A program made the position numbers and the translations under genes. A model generated the notes under the pieces. That model did not search any database and was not told the DNA's origin. It saw only the letters and a program-made list of their open reading frames with translations. 64,000 bases of DNA from Paralimibaculum aggregatum (lineage in GTDB: Bacteria > Pseudomonadota > Alphaproteobacteria > Rhodobacterales > Rhodobacteraceae): the NCBI RefSeq assembly GCF_030270585.1, contig NZ_BSYI01000022.1, forward strand, positions 1 through 64,000, read 5' to 3'. This document shows, piece by piece, positions 42,895 through 52,823 of the stretch (positions are counted from its first letter, which is position 1; the number at the start of each line of letters is the position of its first letter).

Positions 42895-45042
42895 GTGCAG
42901 GGCGGAGAGACAGCGAGCGGCCGGGGGGCCGCGATCTGGGCCGGCATCCGGGCGGCGGAGGCCGGGCGCGCGGTGCTCTGGCTGCCGGTGGCGCTGGGGG
43001 CGGGGATCTGGCTCTACCTGGCGCTGCCGGCGGAGCCGGGTCTGCACTGGGCGCTGGCGCCGCTGGTGCCGCTGGCGCCGCTGCTCTCGGGCCATGCGCG
43101 GAAGGGCGGCGCGGCGCTGCTGGCGGCGCTGCTGCTGGTGTTCGCCGCGGCGAGCGGCTTTTCGGCGGCGCTGCTGCATGCCCGGGCGGCGGCGGCGCCG
43201 GTGCTCTCCGGGCCGCTGCACGAGACGGTGGACGGCCGGGTGCGCGCGCTCTCGCAATCGGGCTCGGGGGCGCCGCGGCTGCTGCTCGACGAGGTGGTGG
43301 TCTATGGGCTGGAGCCGTCCGAGACGCCGGCGCGGCTGCGCATCAGCCTGATCGATGCGGCGCTCGCCGAGGCGCCGCGGCCGGGCGCGCGGGTGCGGCT
43401 CTATGCGCGGCTGTTCCCGCCGGGCGGGCCGGTGGAGCCGGGGGTGTTCGACTTCCGCCGCCAGGCCTGGTTCGCGGGGATCGGCGGCGTGGGCTACACC
43501 GATGCCCCGGTGCTGCGCCTGCCCGCCGGCGGCACGGCGGACCGGGCGCTGCTCTGGCTGGCGCGGCTGCGCGCCGAGATCGCCGACGGCCTGCGCGCCC
43601 GGCTGCCGGGGCCGGAGGGCGCCTTCGCCGCGGCGATCCTGGTGGGGGACCGGGCCGGCATCGCCGAGACCGATGCCGAGGCGCTCAGGGCCGCCAATCT
43701 GGCGCATCTCCTGGCGATCTCGGGGCTGCACATGGGCATCCTCTGCGGGCTGGTCTTCGCCGGGATCCGGCTCGGCGCGGCGGCGGTGCCGGCGGTGGCG
43801 CTCAACCTTTCCGGCAAGAAGCTGGCGGCGGCCGGCGCGCTCCTCGCGGGCGCCGCCTATCTCGCGCTGTCGGGCGCCACGGTGCCGACCCAGCGCGCCT
43901 ATGCGATGGCGGCGGTGGCGCTCGTCGCGGTGCTGCTCGACCGACCCGCGCTGACGCTGCGGGCGCTGGGGCTGGCGGCGATCCTGGTGCTGCTGGTGCG
44001 GCCGGTCTCGCTGCAGGACCCGGGCTTCCAGATGAGCTTCGCGGCGACGGCGGCGCTGGTCGCGGCCTTCGAGCGGCTGCGCGCGCTGCCGGGGCGCCGC
44101 GCGCCGGGCGGGCTGGCGGCGCGGATCGGCCGGCGCGCCGCGGTCTATCTCGGCGCGCTGCTGCTCACCAGCATCGTCGCCGGGCTGGCGACGGCGCCTT
44201 TCGCGGCGGTGCATTTCAACCGGCTGCCGGTCTACGGGCTGCCGGCCAATCTCGCCGCGGTGCCGCTGATGGGGCTCTGGATCGCGCCGATGGCGATCCT
44301 TTCGGGGCTGGCGGCGCCCTTCGGGCTGGCCGATGCGCCGGTTGCCGCCATGGGCGCCGGGATCGGCCTCGTGCTCGAGATCGCCCATGGTGTGGCCGGC
44401 TGGCCGGGGGCGGTCCGGCTGGTGCCGGCGGCGCCAGAGGGGGCGCTGGGGCTGGTGGCGCTCGGCGGGCTCTGGCTGGTGCTGTGGCGGAGCCGGCTGC
44501 GGCTCGCCGGTCTCGGCGCGGTGGCACTCGGCGTCGCGCTCTGGGCCGATCCGCCGCCGCGGCCCGCGGTGCTGCTCGCGCCCGGCGCGCGGCTGGTCGG
44601 GGTGATGGGGCCGGAGGGGCGCGCCATCGACCATCCCCGCGCGCAGAGCTTCGCCGCCGAGACCTGGCTGCGGCGCGACGGCGACGCGGCCGACCAGCGC
44701 ACCGCCTCGGCGCGGCCGGGGCTCACCCATGGCCGCGGCTGGGCGCGGGCGGATCTCGCCGAGGGCTGGCGGCTCGAGGTGCTGCACGGGCGGCGACCGG
44801 TGCGCGCGGAGCTCGAAAGGCTCTGCCGGCCGGGCGTGCTGCTGGTGGCGCGGCACGGTCCGGCGCGGCTGACCGGGGGGTGCTGCTATTTCGGCGAGGC
44901 GCGGCTGGCGGCGACCGGGGCGCTGGCGATCACGCCGGGGCCGGAGGGGCTCTCGGTGGTCGCGGCGGGCGGCGTGCGCCGGCCCTGGGCGCCCGAGACC
45001 CCCGCGCCGCTGCCGGCAGGCTGCGCGGCGCCGCGGCGCTGA
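42895..45042 (+). CDS. comEC: ComEC/Rec2 family DNA-uptake channel protein
   Basis: ComEC is the inner-membrane channel that takes up single-stranded DNA in transformation. I choose the GTG at 42895, preceded by AAGGGGAG, giving 715 residues; the upstream open frame is Arg/Ser-rich and not membrane-like. A DUF4131-like N-terminal part (residues about 15-210) is followed by the Competence domain with [20 protein letters not shown] and [19 protein letters not shown]. The metallo-beta-lactamase-like C-terminal nuclease domain of long ComEC proteins appears absent; no HxHxDH motif is seen after about residue 560. Confidence 0.92.
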   Translation: MQGGETASGRGAAIWAGIRAAEAGRAVLWLPVALGAGIWLYLALPAEPGLHWALAPLVPLAPLLSGHARKGGAALLAALLLVFAAASGFSAALLHARAAAAPVLSGPLHETVDGRVRALSQSGSGAPRLLLDEVVVYGLEPSETPARLRISLIDAALAEAPRPGARVRLYARLFPPGGPVEPGVFDFRRQAWFAGIGGVGYTDAPVLRLPAGGTADRALLWLARLRAEIADGLRARLPGPEGAFAAAILVGDRAGIAETDAEALRAANLAHLLAISGLHMGILCGLVFAGIRLGAAAVPAVALNLSGKKLAAAGALLAGAAYLALSGATVPTQRAYAMAAVALVAVLLDRPALTLRALGLAAILVLLVRPVSLQDPGFQMSFAATAALVAAFERLRALPGRRAPGGLAARIGRRAAVYLGALLLTSIVAGLATAPFAAVHFNRLPVYGLPANLAAVPLMGLWIAPMAILSGLAAPFGLADAPVAAMGAGIGLVLEIAHGVAGWPGAVRLVPAAPEGALGLVALGGLWLVLWRSRLRLAGLGAVALGVALWADPPPRPAVLLAPGARLVGVMGPEGRAIDHPRAQSFAAETWLRRDGDAADQRTASARPGLTHGRGWARADLAEGWRLEVLHGRRPVRAELERLCRPGVLLVARHGPARLTGGCCYFGEARLAATGALAITPGPEGLSVVAAGGVRRPWAPETPAPLPAGCAAPRR

Positions 45043-45343
45043 CGCCTTTGCCGCCTGTCCGGGCGCCGGGAGCAGCGCGCACCGGGAGCAGCGCGCACCG
45101 GGAGGCGCCGGAGCGGATGCCTTGCCGGGTGTTTCAGTGGCATTGATCGGGTCTGGAGAAGGGATTTCAGGCGCCTGGCGGTATCGAAAGGAACGTCATC
45201 CAGATCGCCGAGCGGGAGGATATCCGTCGCGGCGTGAACAGGCATCGCCATCGCCGCGGCCGGCTCACGGGCCGGGCGCGGAGCCCTTTACCCGATTGCC
45301 GGCCGCAACGGCCGGATACCATGCCCCATCGGCCGCGCCCGGC
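45043..45343. other. Gene-free gap between comEC and lexA
   Basis: This 301-bp convergent gap has no supported gene. It contains 2.4 copies of a 16-bp tandem repeat (45066-45104), then a stretch around 45127-45250 that is clearly less GC-rich than its surroundings, then a possible 7-bp hairpin (CCGGCCG / CGGCCGG) just downstream of lexA. A short minus-strand frame starts at 45251 but becomes repeat- and Arg-rich and runs into comEC. Confidence 0.6.
45066..45104. repeat. 16-bp tandem repeat, about 2.4 copies
   Basis: The unit CCGGGAGCAGCGCGCA occurs twice exactly (45066-45081 and 45082-45097), followed by a partial third copy. It lies 23 bp after the comEC stop. Confidence 0.9.
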
Positions 45344-46060
45344 TCAGTAGGTGCGGATCAGCCCCACCATGCGGCCCTGGATCTTCACCTGGTCGGCGCG
45401 GTAGACGCGGATGCCATAGGCCGGGTTGGCGGCCTCGAGCGCGATCGCTCCGCCCTTGCGGCGCAGGCGCTTCAGCGTCGCCTCGTGATCGTCGATCAGC
45501 GCGACGATGATGTCGCCGGTCTGCGCCGTGTCCTGCCGCTTGATGATGACGATGTCGCCCTCGTGGATGCCGGCATCGATCATCGAATCGCCCTTGACCT
45601 CGAGCGCGTAGTGCTCCGAAGCCGGGTCGATCATCTGGCTCGGCACGGCGAGGCGCTGGTCGCCCTGCTCGAGCGCCTCGATCGGCGTGCCGGCGGCGAT
45701 GCGGCCGATCAGCGGCACCTCGAGCCCGGGCTCGGCGGCGATCTCATGCGTCGCGGGGGGCGTGGCGGCGGCGGCCTCCAGACGGTCCCGGTCCCCCTGG
45801 ATCACCGAGGGGCGGAAGCCGCGGGCCGGGCGCCGGGGCTCGAGATTCTCCGGCAGGCGGATGATCTCCACCGCCCGCGCCCGATGCGCCATGCGGCGGA
45901 TGTAGCCGCGCTCCTCGAGCGCGGTGATCAGCCGGTGAATGCCGGATTTCGAGCGCAGGGCGAGCGCCTCCTTCATCTCGTCGAAGGAGGGCGAGACGCC
46001 GTCGCGCTGCACCCGTTCGTGGATGAATACCAGAAGATCGTATTGCTTCTTGGTCAGCAT
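45344..46060 (-). CDS. lexA: SOS repressor LexA
   Basis: LexA represses DNA-damage genes and self-cleaves with RecA. The ATG at 46060 gives 238 residues. The N-terminal winged-helix domain begins [19 protein letters not shown], with recognition region [20 protein letters not shown]. The cleavage site is Ala123-Gly124 in GRIAAGTP. Ser159 in [10 protein letters not shown] and Lys197 in ATLKRL form the catalytic dyad. It has its own promoter and operator in the 109-bp gap after moeA, so it is autoregulated. Confidence 0.98.
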   Translation of the reverse strand: MLTKKQYDLLVFIHERVQRDGVSPSFDEMKEALALRSKSGIHRLITALEERGYIRRMAHRARAVEIIRLPENLEPRRPARGFRPSVIQGDRDRLEAAAATPPATHEIAAEPGLEVPLIGRIAAGTPIEALEQGDQRLAVPSQMIDPASEHYALEVKGDSMIDAGIHEGDIVIIKRQDTAQTGDIIVALIDDHEATLKRLRRKGGAIALEAANPAYGIRVYRADQVKIQGRMVGLIRTY

Positions 46061-46100
46061 TCGGCCCGGCCCGCCCTGTTTTCTCTGTGTCGCACGGATC

Positions 46101-46115
46101 GTTCTATGAAAGTTC
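46101..46115. promoter_or_regulatory. LexA operator (SOS box) of lexA
   Basis: The direct repeat GTTC-TATGAAA-GTTC exactly matches the alphaproteobacterial LexA box GTTC-N7-GTTC. It overlaps the -10 element of the lexA promoter on the minus strand, 41 bp before the ATG, so bound LexA would block its own transcription. Confidence 0.93.
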
Positions 46116-46129
46116 GTGCTTTGTGTCAA
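46101..46129 (-). promoter_or_regulatory. lexA promoter
   Basis: On the minus strand TTGACA (46129-46124) is followed after exactly 17 bp by TAGAAC (46106-46101), a good housekeeping-type promoter. The LexA box lies across the -10 and spacer. Confidence 0.8.
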
Positions 46130-46169
46130 CCGAAACCGAATCGGCCGCAGGGGAACACGGGCCGGATTG

Positions 46170-47390
46170 TCAACAGCCGTCGAGCGGAATCGCCTCGATC
46201 TCGGCACCCTCGGGCAGCGCCGGGGCATGCGGCGGGCGGACCGCCACCGCGTTGGCCTGTGCCAGCGTCGCGAGCAGCGAGCTGTCCTGGTTCTCGAAGA
46301 CCCGGACTTCGGGCAGCGCCGCGCCGGGGGCAGGGCGGCCCAGCACCGCGCGCATGTAGTGCTCGCGCGGCCCGTTCGCCGGCAGCGCATGGGCCAGCCG
46401 CGCCGGCACCCGCGCCCGGGGTTGCTCGGGCAGCCCCTGCGCCGCCTCGATCGCCGGCACCAGGAACACCTCGCCGCAGATCATCGCGCTCACCGGATTG
46501 CCCGGCAGGCCGACCAGCATGGCATCCCCGAGCCGCCCGGCGATCAGCGGCTTTCCCGGGCGCATGGCGATCTTGTAGAAGGCGCGCTCGAGGCCCGCCT
46601 CGGCCGCCACCGCCGCCACGAGATCGTGGTCGCCCACCGAGGCGCCGCCCAGCGTCACCACGATGTCGGCATCCCGCGCCACCCGGAGGCTGGCCGCGAG
46701 GCTCTCCGGCCGGTCCGCCGCGATCGGGCAGAGCAACGGCTCGGCGCCGCGGGCGGCGAGCATCGCCGCCAGCCCGTAATTGTTGGAGCTGACGATCTGG
46801 TCCGGCCCCGGGGTGTCGCCGGGGGTGACCAGCTCGTCGCCGGTCGGGATCAGCGCCACCCGCGGCCGGCGCGCGACCTCGAGCGTGGCAAGGTTCATCG
46901 CCGCGAGCAGCGCGACATGGCGCGGCGTGATGCGCAGCGGCGCGGCGAGGCGCTCGCCAAGGGTGAAGTCGCCCCCGGCGGGGCGGATGAAGGCACCGGG
47001 GGCCGGGCCCTCGCGCACCGTCACAAGACCCGCGCCGGCCTCGGCATCCTCCTGGATCAGGATCGCATCCGCGCCCGCGGGCACCGGCGCGCCGGTGAAG
47101 ATGCGGATCGCCGCGCCCGCGGGCAGCGCGCCGCCATGGCGGTGCCCCGCCGCCGATTCGCCGGCGAGCGTCAGCCGCGCGCCCGCCACCGCCTCCGCCG
47201 CGCGCACCGCATAGCCGTCCATCGCCGAGGCGGCGAAGGGCGGCTGGTCGCGCCGGGCCAGCGCATCCGCCGCCAGCACCCGGCCCGCCGCCGCCTCCAG
47301 CGGCACCGTCTCCGCCGGCATCCGCGGCGTGAGCCGGAACACCGCCGCCAGCGCCTCGGCGACCGGGATCAGCCCCCTGCCGGCGCTCAT
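46170..47390 (-). CDS. moeA: Molybdopterin molybdenumtransferase MoeA
   Basis: MoeA inserts molybdate into adenylylated molybdopterin to finish the molybdenum cofactor. The ATG at 47390 overlaps the moaC stop (ATGA) and gives 406 residues. Family motifs are [40 protein letters not shown], the MoCF-like [14 protein letters not shown], and [16 protein letters not shown]. It ends the trpG-moeA chain and is followed by lexA. Confidence 0.97.
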   Translation of the reverse strand: MSAGRGLIPVAEALAAVFRLTPRMPAETVPLEAAAGRVLAADALARRDQPPFAASAMDGYAVRAAEAVAGARLTLAGESAAGHRHGGALPAGAAIRIFTGAPVPAGADAILIQEDAEAGAGLVTVREGPAPGAFIRPAGGDFTLGERLAAPLRITPRHVALLAAMNLATLEVARRPRVALIPTGDELVTPGDTPGPDQIVSSNNYGLAAMLAARGAEPLLCPIAADRPESLAASLRVARDADIVVTLGGASVGDHDLVAAVAAEAGLERAFYKIAMRPGKPLIAGRLGDAMLVGLPGNPVSAMICGEVFLVPAIEAAQGLPEQPRARVPARLAHALPANGPREHYMRAVLGRPAPGAALPEVRVFENQDSSLLATLAQANAVAVRPPHAPALPEGAEIEAIPLDGC

Positions 47391-47883
47391 GGCTGGGAGA
47401 ACGCGCCGGACTTGCCGCCGGCCTTGTGGGTCAGCCGGATCTCGCCGATCCGCATCGCGCGGTCCACCGCCTTGCACATGTCGTAGACCGTGAGGCCGGC
47501 GATGCTCACCGCGGTCAGCGCCTCCATCTCCACCCCGGTGCGGCCCGAGAGCGCGACGGTGGCGGTGATCTCCACCCGGTCCGGCGGCGCCGGCACGAGA
47601 TCGACCTCGACCTTGGAGAGCATCAGCGGATGGCAGAGCGGGATCAGGTCGGCGGTGCGCTTGGCCGCCATGATGCCGGCGAGCCGCGCCACCGCGAGCA
47701 CGTCGCCCTTCTTCGCCCGGCCCTCGGTGATCATCGCCAGCGTCTCCGGCGCCATGGTCACGCAGCCGCGCGCGGTGGCCGTGCGCCCGGTCTCCGGCTT
47801 GGCGCCGACATCGACCATGCGGGCCCGGCCCTCGGCATCGAAATGGGTCAGCGTGCCGGGGCTCCCGGGGGTCTCGGGCTCGC

Positions 47884-47887
<4 letters not shown>
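47387..47887 (-). CDS. moaC: Cyclic pyranopterin monophosphate synthase MoaC
   Basis: MoaC forms cyclic pyranopterin monophosphate in the first stage of molybdenum cofactor synthesis. Start is GTG at 47887 within the trpC stop (GTGA); length is 166 residues. Motifs are [37 protein letters not shown], and [20 protein letters not shown] with [10 protein letters not shown]. The trpC-moaC-moeA order with overlapping ends is usual in Rhodobacterales as I recall. Confidence 0.97.
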
Positions 47888-48696
<809 letters not shown>

Positions 48697-48821
48697 GGCC
48701 GTCTCATAGCCGCCCGGCGCCGCCCGGCCAAGCCCCGCCGCAGGCCGCGCCTGCGGATTGCCTGCGGGTCCGGTGCGGCTCCGCGATGGCCGGGGCGCCG
48801 GGGCCGCGCTCCGGGTTCGCA

Positions 48822-48847
48822 TCGGCCGGAACCCAGGTTCCGGCCGA
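48822..48847. repeat. Hairpin with 11-bp stem
   Basis: TCGGCCGGAAC pairs perfectly with GTTCCGGCCGA around a 4-base loop (CCAG). It lies between ung and trpC and could act as a terminator or leader structure, though no U-run follows. Confidence 0.8.
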
Positions 48848-48873
48848 ACCTCCGCGGGTGCATCGGCTGGCGG

Positions 48874-48981
48874 CCGGGGAGCGGGGCGGCCTCCCGCAGG
48901 CGAAGGGGGGCGGGACACCTGCAACCGGGCGCGGCACCGGCAGGGTGGGCGGGGCCTGCGGGAGGCCGCCCCGCTCCCCGG
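48874..48981. repeat. 28-bp perfect inverted repeat flanking 52 bp
   Basis: The arm at 48874-48901 is exactly reverse-complementary to the arm at 48954-48981. The 52-bp centre is G-rich on the plus strand. It starts 12 bp after the ung stop, on the downstream side. Confidence 0.92.
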
Positions 48982-48992
48982 CGCGCGCCGCG

Positions 48993-49658
48993 TCAGACCC
49001 AGGCGATCTCCGGCTCGCCGCGCTCCCCCAGCCAGGCATTGACCCGCGAGAACGGCCGCGAGCCGAAGAAGCCCCGCCGCGCCGAGAGCGGCGAGGGATG
49101 CGCGGTGCGGATCACCAGATGCCGCGGGTCGTCATGGATGTGGCTGGCCAGCGCCTGCGCCCTGGCGCCCCAGAGCAGGAAGGCGGTCGGCCGGCGCGAG
49201 ACCAGCTCCAGTACCTCGCGCGCCAGCGGCTCCCAGCCGATCCGGTTCTGGTGCCCGCCGGCCTGCCCGGCCGGTACCGTCAGCACGCTGTTGAGCAGCA
49301 GCACCCCGGCCCGCGCCCAGGGGCGCAGATCGCCGTTCGGCGGCGCCCGGCCGAGATCCGTGGCGAGCTCGGCATGGATGTTGCGCAGCGAGCGCGGCAG
49401 CGCCTGCCCGGGATGCACGGAAAACGCCAGCCCGTTGGCATCGCCCGGCGTCGGATAGGGGTCCTGCCCGAGGATCACCGCGCGCACCCGCTCCGGCGGG
49501 GTCAGTTCGAGCGCGGCGAAGATCTCGCCCGCGGGCGGCAGGATCTCGGCCTGCTCGGCGGCCAGCCGCGCCTCGACCGCGGCGATGCCGCCCTCCGCGA
49601 AGAAGGGCAGCGCGGCCCAGCCGCCGAGCCGCGAGAGATCGAGCCGGAAGCCGGACAA
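48993..49658 (-). CDS. ung: Uracil-DNA glycosylase (family 1)
   Basis: Ung removes uracil from DNA. The 221-residue protein has motif [19 protein letters not shown], where Pro replaces the His of the E. coli [23 protein letters not shown]; and motif [19 protein letters not shown] with the catalytic-site His. Start is TTG at 49658, one base after the trpD stop TGA; no better start is nearby, so translation probably depends on trpD. Its place between trpD and trpC is odd. Confidence 0.94.
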   Translation of the reverse strand: MSGFRLDLSRLGGWAALPFFAEGGIAAVEARLAAEQAEILPPAGEIFAALELTPPERVRAVILGQDPYPTPGDANGLAFSVHPGQALPRSLRNIHAELATDLGRAPPNGDLRPWARAGVLLLNSVLTVPAGQAGGHQNRIGWEPLAREVLELVSRRPTAFLLWGARAQALASHIHDDPRHLVIRTAHPSPLSARRGFFGSRPFSRVNAWLGERGEPEIAWV

Positions 49659-49659
49659 G

Positions 49660-50685
49660 TCAGGCGGTCCGGCCTGCCGCGGTGATCTCGGCGAGCGCCT
49701 TGACCCGGGCCATGGCGCTGCCGCTGTCGATGCTCTCGGCGGCCAGCGCCGCGCCCTCGCGCAGATCCTTCGCCCGGCCGACCACCACCAGCGCGGCGGC
49801 GGCGTTCAGCAGCACCGCGTCGCGATAGGCGCTCTTCTCGCCGCGCAGGAGATCCGCCAGCGCCGCCGCGTTCGCCTCCGGCGTGCCGCCGAGAATCGCC
49901 TCGAAGGGGTGCTCCGGCAGGCCGGCCTCCTCGGGATGGGTCTCGAATTCGGTGATCGCGCCGCCGGCGAGCGCCACCACATGCGAGGGCCCGGCGATCG
50001 AGAGCTCGTCGGTGCCGTCGGCGCCATGCACCAGCCAGGCGGCGGCGGAGCCGAGCCGGCCCAGCGTCTCGGCCATCGGCCTGAGCAGCTCGCGCGCGAA
50101 GGCGCCGGTGAGCTGGTATTTCACCCCCGCCGGGTTGGTCAGCGGCCCGAGGATGTTGAACACTGTGCGGGTGCCGAGCTCGCCCCGCACCGGCTGCACA
50201 TGGCGCATCGCCGCATGATGCATCGGCGCCATCATGAAGCAGAGCCCGCAGCCGTCGAGCGCCGCCTGCGCGACCTCCGCCGGCACCATGATCTCGACCC
50301 CGAGCGCCGCCAGCGCATCCGCCGCGCCGGAGCGCGAGGACAGCGCCTTGTTGCCATGCTTGGCCACCGGCACCCCTGCGCCGGCCACCACCAGCGCCGC
50401 GGCGGTGGAGATGTTGAGCGTGCCCTTGCCGTCGCCGCCGGTGCCGACGACGTCCATCGCCCCCTCCGGCGCCCGGACCGGCGTGGCGCGGGCGCGCATC
50501 GCGGCGGCGGCGCCGGCGATCTCGTCCACCGCCTCGCCGCGGGTGCGCAGGGCCATCAGGAAGCCGGCGATCTGCGCCGGGCTGGCCTCGCCCTCCATTA
50601 TCGCGCCGAAGGCATGGCCGGCCTCCGCCTCGGTCAGCGGGCGGTCGGCGGCGGTGCCGATCAGCGGCTTCAGCACGGCGCTCAT
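49660..50685 (-). CDS. trpD: Anthranilate phosphoribosyltransferase
   Basis: TrpD transfers phosphoribose from PRPP to anthranilate. The ATG at 50685 overlaps the trpG stop (ATGA), giving 341 residues. Motifs are the PRPP loop [37 protein letters not shown], and [20 protein letters not shown] followed by [12 protein letters not shown]. TrpG supplies the upstream reaction as part of anthranilate synthase. Confidence 0.98.
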   Translation of the reverse strand: MSAVLKPLIGTAADRPLTEAEAGHAFGAIMEGEASPAQIAGFLMALRTRGEAVDEIAGAAAAMRARATPVRAPEGAMDVVGTGGDGKGTLNISTAAALVVAGAGVPVAKHGNKALSSRSGAADALAALGVEIMVPAEVAQAALDGCGLCFMMAPMHHAAMRHVQPVRGELGTRTVFNILGPLTNPAGVKYQLTGAFARELLRPMAETLGRLGSAAAWLVHGADGTDELSIAGPSHVVALAGGAITEFETHPEEAGLPEHPFEAILGGTPEANAAALADLLRGEKSAYRDAVLLNAAAALVVVGRAKDLREGAALAAESIDSGSAMARVKALAEITAAGRTA

Positions 50686-51266
50686 GCCGGCTCTCCGATC
50701 CGCGCCAGGGCGAGGAAGTTCCGCAGCATCTCGTGGCCGTGCTCGGAGGCGATGGATTCGGGGTGGAACTGCACCCCGTGCACCGGCCGCGTGCGATGCG
50801 CGAGGCCCATCACCACGCCGGACTGCGAACGCGCGGTGATCTCGAGCTCCGCCGGCATCGTCTCGGGCCGCACGGTCAGCGAGTGATAGCGCGTCACCGC
50901 GAAGCCCTGCGGCAGCCCGGCGAACAGCCCGGTGCCGGAATGGGTGATCTGCGAGAGCTTGCCGTGCAGGATCTCGTGGCAGCGCAGCACCTCGCCGCCG
51001 CACGCCGCCGCGATCGCCTGGTGGCCGAGGCAGACGCCGAGGATCGGCAGCGCCGCCGGCGCCTCGCGCACCAGATCGACGCAGATCCCGGCCTCAGCCG
51101 GGGTGCAGGGGCCGGGGCTCAGCACCACCGCCTGCGGCTTCAGCGCCAATGCCTCGGCGACCGAAAGCGCGTCATTGCGCTGCACTTGCACATTTGCGCC
51201 AAGCTCGCCGAGATAATGTGCGAGGTTGTAGGTGAAGCTGTCGTAGTTGTCGATCAGGAGAAGCAT
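50682..51266 (-). CDS. trpG: Anthranilate synthase component II (glutaminase)
   Basis: TrpG supplies ammonia from glutamine to TrpE. The 194-residue class I amidotransferase has the start [32 protein letters not shown], the nucleophile Cys in [12 protein letters not shown], and the His/Glu pair in GVQFHPESI. It is the first gene of the trpG-trpD-ung-trpC-moaC-moeA chain; the large subunit trpE is encoded apart at 52824-54323. Confidence 0.98.
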   Translation of the reverse strand: MLLLIDNYDSFTYNLAHYLGELGANVQVQRNDALSVAEALALKPQAVVLSPGPCTPAEAGICVDLVREAPAALPILGVCLGHQAIAAACGGEVLRCHEILHGKLSQITHSGTGLFAGLPQGFAVTRYHSLTVRPETMPAELEITARSQSGVVMGLAHRTRPVHGVQFHPESIASEHGHEMLRNFLALARIGEPA

Positions 51267-51370
51267 CGGGCGGGCTCGCTAGCGGTTGACCCATCGCACG
51301 GCTGGTGCGCGGCCGGTTTCGCGGCTATAGGATCAGTATGGGGTGCGGAGCGTCAAGCGGTTGGATAACC
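51267..51370. promoter_or_regulatory. Divergent promoter region between trpG and the deacetylase unit
   Basis: About 100 bp lie between the trpG start and the small ORF at 51371. On the minus strand TTGACG (51356-51351) followed after 18 bp by TCCTAT is a possible trpG promoter. On the plus strand TATAGG (51326-51331) is a candidate -10 without a clear -35. No trp leader peptide with Trp codons was seen. Confidence 0.35.
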
Positions 51371-51439
51371 ATGCAGTTCCGGCTATTGCTTGCAGCGATT
51401 GTGTCGGCGGGACCGGCAGTGTCTAGGAGGGCGTCATGA
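51371..51439 (+). CDS. 22-codon ORF overlapping the deacetylase start
   Basis: An ATG at 51371 opens 22 codons reading MQFRLLLAAIVSAGPAVSRR plus two residues, ending in TGA that overlaps the next ATG (ATGA). It resembles a short signal peptide. The Shine-Dalgarno sequence of the deacetylase gene (AGGAGGG) lies inside it. It may be a coupling leader peptide or the remnant of a secreted protein gene. Confidence 0.35.
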   Translation: MQFRLLLAAIVSAGPAVSRRAS

Positions 51440-52620
51440 CGCGGAAACCCCGGGGTGGATCGAAAGGGCTGGGATTCTTCGGCGGGCTGCTGCTCGGGCT
51501 GCTGCTGGTGGCGGCGGCGCTGGTGGCGCTCTCGGTGACCGGGCCGGCGCCGGAGCCGGGCCGCATCGCCGCCGTCCCGGCGCCCGAGGCCGCTGCCGAG
51601 GCCGATCCGGCCGAGACCGGCACCGGGGCGATCGATGCGGTTCCGCAGGACGGCGAGCTGGCGGTGATCGCGCCGGAGATCGCGCCGAGCGATCCCGAGG
51701 TGCCCGAGCCGGTGCCGCAGCCCTCGGGCGATCTGGCCGGCGTGCGCGGCGCCATCGAGCCGGCGCAGCCCGCCGAGGACGGCCGCTTCTCGGCCCCCGA
51801 GCCCTTCGAGACCACGATCGGCGACGGCCAGCTCTCGGGCCTGCGGCCGGCGGCGACGCTCGAGGGACCGGCCCCGGTCGGCGAGGCGCCCGAGGTCGAG
51901 AACCCGGAATTCGAGCTGCAGGCGCCGGCGCTGACCCTCAATGCCGAGCCCTTCGAGCGCCGCGGCAACCTGCCGCTGGTCGCGGTGGTGCTCGAGGATG
52001 CCGGCTCCAGCGAGCTCGAGGCCGAGACGCTGCTGTCGCTGCGGATCCCGCTCACCGTCGGCATCGCGCCGCGCGGCGAGGCGGATCTGCGCCTGGCGGC
52101 CGAGGCCAAGCTGCAGGGCTACGAGGTGCTGGCGCAGCTGCCGGTGGGCGGCGACGCGATACTCGCCACGAGCATGACCGATCTCGAGGTTTCCGAGCGC
52201 GTCGAGGAGCTGATGGCCAGCCTCTACATGGCGGTCGGCGCCTCGGGGCTGGTCGAGGAAGGCGGGGCGCTCGACGAGCGCATCATCAAGGGCGTGATCC
52301 CGGTGCTCGAGCGCAACGGCTTCGCCTTCGTCAACGCCGATGCGTCGAGCATGGAGGCCGGCCGCGCCTTCGCCCAGGCCTTCGGTGTCGCCTATGCCGG
52401 GCAGACCCTGCGCATCCCCTCCGGCGCCACCGAGGAGGAGATCTACGACATCCTCGTCGGCGTCGCGGCCAGCGCCGGCGAGGGCGGCGGCGCGATCATC
52501 TCCGCGCCGCCGAGCCTCGCCATGCTGCGGGCGCTGCAGAAATGGTCGGTGGAGAACAGCGGCCGCTCGGTGCAGCTGGCGCCGATCTCCGCGGTGATCG
52601 CGGCGCAGAACGCCGGCTGA
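51436..52620 (+). CDS. Divergent polysaccharide deacetylase family protein
   Basis: This 394-residue envelope protein belongs to the DUF610/YibQ-like divergent polysaccharide deacetylases. It has one N-terminal membrane helix (about residues 12-35) and a long Pro/Glu/Ala linker to about residue 170. A NodB-like barrel follows, starting LPLVAVVLEDAGSSELEAET and including LQGYEVLAQLPVGGD and FAFVNADASS. Here the usual early Asp-Asp pair reads ED. Activity is unproven for the family. AGGAGGG lies 5 bases before the ATG. Related genomes often place it by envC and ctpA, which are not present here. Confidence 0.85.
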   Translation: MTRKPRGGSKGLGFFGGLLLGLLLVAAALVALSVTGPAPEPGRIAAVPAPEAAAEADPAETGTGAIDAVPQDGELAVIAPEIAPSDPEVPEPVPQPSGDLAGVRGAIEPAQPAEDGRFSAPEPFETTIGDGQLSGLRPAATLEGPAPVGEAPEVENPEFELQAPALTLNAEPFERRGNLPLVAVVLEDAGSSELEAETLLSLRIPLTVGIAPRGEADLRLAAEAKLQGYEVLAQLPVGGDAILATSMTDLEVSERVEELMASLYMAVGASGLVEEGGALDERIIKGVIPVLERNGFAFVNADASSMEAGRAFAQAFGVAYAGQTLRIPSGATEEEIYDILVGVAASAGEGGGAIISAPPSLAMLRALQKWSVENSGRSVQLAPISAVIAAQNAG

Positions 52621-52624
52621 CGGC

Positions 52625-52644
52625 GGCGGGCGACGGCGCCCGCC
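52625..52644. terminator. Hairpin after the deacetylase gene
   Basis: GGCGGGCG pairs with CGCCCGCC around ACGG, 4 bp after the deacetylase stop. No U-run follows. The rest of the 203-bp convergent gap to trpE is GC-rich with no gene. Confidence 0.4.
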
Positions 52645-52823
52645 CCGGCACCGCGCCGGCCCGAGGGCGCGCCCGCCCGCCCACCCCGCGCCCCCGCTCC
52701 GGCGCGGCGCCGGGGCGGGAGAGCGGCAGATCCCGGACCTGTCAGGGACCGCGACGCGGTGCAGGGCCGGCGCCCGTCAGGAGGGTGCCGCGGAGCGGGA
52801 CGCCCCGTGCGCCCCGCCGAGGG

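Larger units (their letters stand above)
48697..48992. other. Gene-free gap between ung and trpC with inverted repeats
   Basis: These 296 bp hold no supported gene. They contain an 11-bp-stem hairpin (48822-48847) and a 28-bp perfect inverted repeat (48874-48981). The trpC ribosome-binding region is at the low-coordinate end. Confidence 0.7.

Noticed and set aside
44886-45251. 121-residue minus-strand frame starting MAMPVHAATD
   Set aside because: The first 40 codons look mildly gene-like, but it then enters the tandem repeat and runs antisense through comEC; kept only as a possible remnant in the findings.
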